Part shown: positions 13,837 through 13,852 of the stretch, in pieces
Numbering within the stretch: position 1 is the first letter of the stretch
How the letters are laid out: each line of letters begins with the position of its first letter
NCBI GenBank assembly: GCA_023229795.1
Contig: JALNYP010000084.1
Span: 1-13,852 of the forward strand
Source of the DNA: Syntrophobacterales bacterium
Lineage (GTDB): Bacteria > Desulfobacterota > Desulfobaccia > Desulfobaccales > 0-14-0-80-60-11
Reading direction: 5' to 3'
Length of the DNA stretch: 13,852 nucleotides
Made by a program: the position numbers and the translations under genes
The notes under the pieces: model-generated
What the model was told of the DNA's origin: nothing
Databases searched by the model: none
Seen by the model: only the letters and a program-made list of their open reading frames with translations

Positions 13837-13852
13837 ACTCCGCGGCGCTGCG

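Noticed and set aside
1..13852. CRISPR array, integron, phage or complete insertion sequence
   Set aside because: I saw no regularly spaced direct repeats, no transposase or integrase motifs and no phage genes; only short hairpin repeats are present.

Overview
The window is about 13.9 kb of moderately GC-rich Gram-negative DNA. It reads most naturally as a member of the Desulfobacterota (former Deltaproteobacteria). The grounds are a Cus-type tripartite efflux operon, a PEP-CTERM-like protein behind a GEMM-type riboswitch candidate, RNase J beside a PlsC-type acyltransferase, and abundant short hairpin repeats. The taxonomic call is an inference from gene content, not from a marker gene.

Layout. 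(1) Minus strand, 128-331: a tiny lipoprotein with a perfect 24-bp palindrome just upstream. (2) Minus strand, 7277 down to 620: a four-gene metal-efflux operon in the order outer-membrane factor (cusC-like), periplasmic adaptor (cusB-like), RND pump (cusA), and a secreted Gly/Met-rich protein predicted to be OB-fold. It has a promoter candidate at 7308-7337 and an intrinsic terminator at 561-582. (3) Plus strand, 7712-8538: a sigma70-like promoter, a GEMM-I-like (c-di-GMP/cGAMP) riboswitch candidate, a 201-aa exported protein with a VPVPP-type PEP-CTERM tail, and a terminator. (4) 8597-8733: a MITE-like nest of inverted repeats. (5) Minus strand, 11263 down to 8860: plsC-like acyltransferase and RNase J, overlapping by 44 nt. 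(6) Plus strand, 11408-13836: engB, a hairpin repeat, a BamE/SmpA-like lipoprotein, and an exported MsrA-MsrB fusion. The MsrB half of that fusion breaks exactly at its catalytic cysteine codon, apparently through a 1-nt loss.

How the genes work together. The efflux operon would take Cu(I)/Ag(I) from the periplasm out of the cell. The three methionines known to bind metal in E. coli CusA are all present at a constant offset of 8. The adaptor carries two heavy-metal-binding modules, one of them degenerate, and a Met/His-rich tail. The last gene of the operon is a good candidate for a CusF-like periplasmic metal carrier. No metal-responsive regulator lies in the window. The PEP-CTERM protein looks like part of a second-messenger-controlled surface or matrix programme. 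The rest is housekeeping: RNA decay, phospholipid synthesis, ribosome assembly, outer-membrane lipoprotein and oxidized-methionine repair in the cell envelope.

The most promising leads for something not yet described are the Met-rich OB-fold-like protein as a CusF counterpart, the divergent riboswitch with a competing U-tract hairpin inside the aptamer, and the MsrB frameshift.
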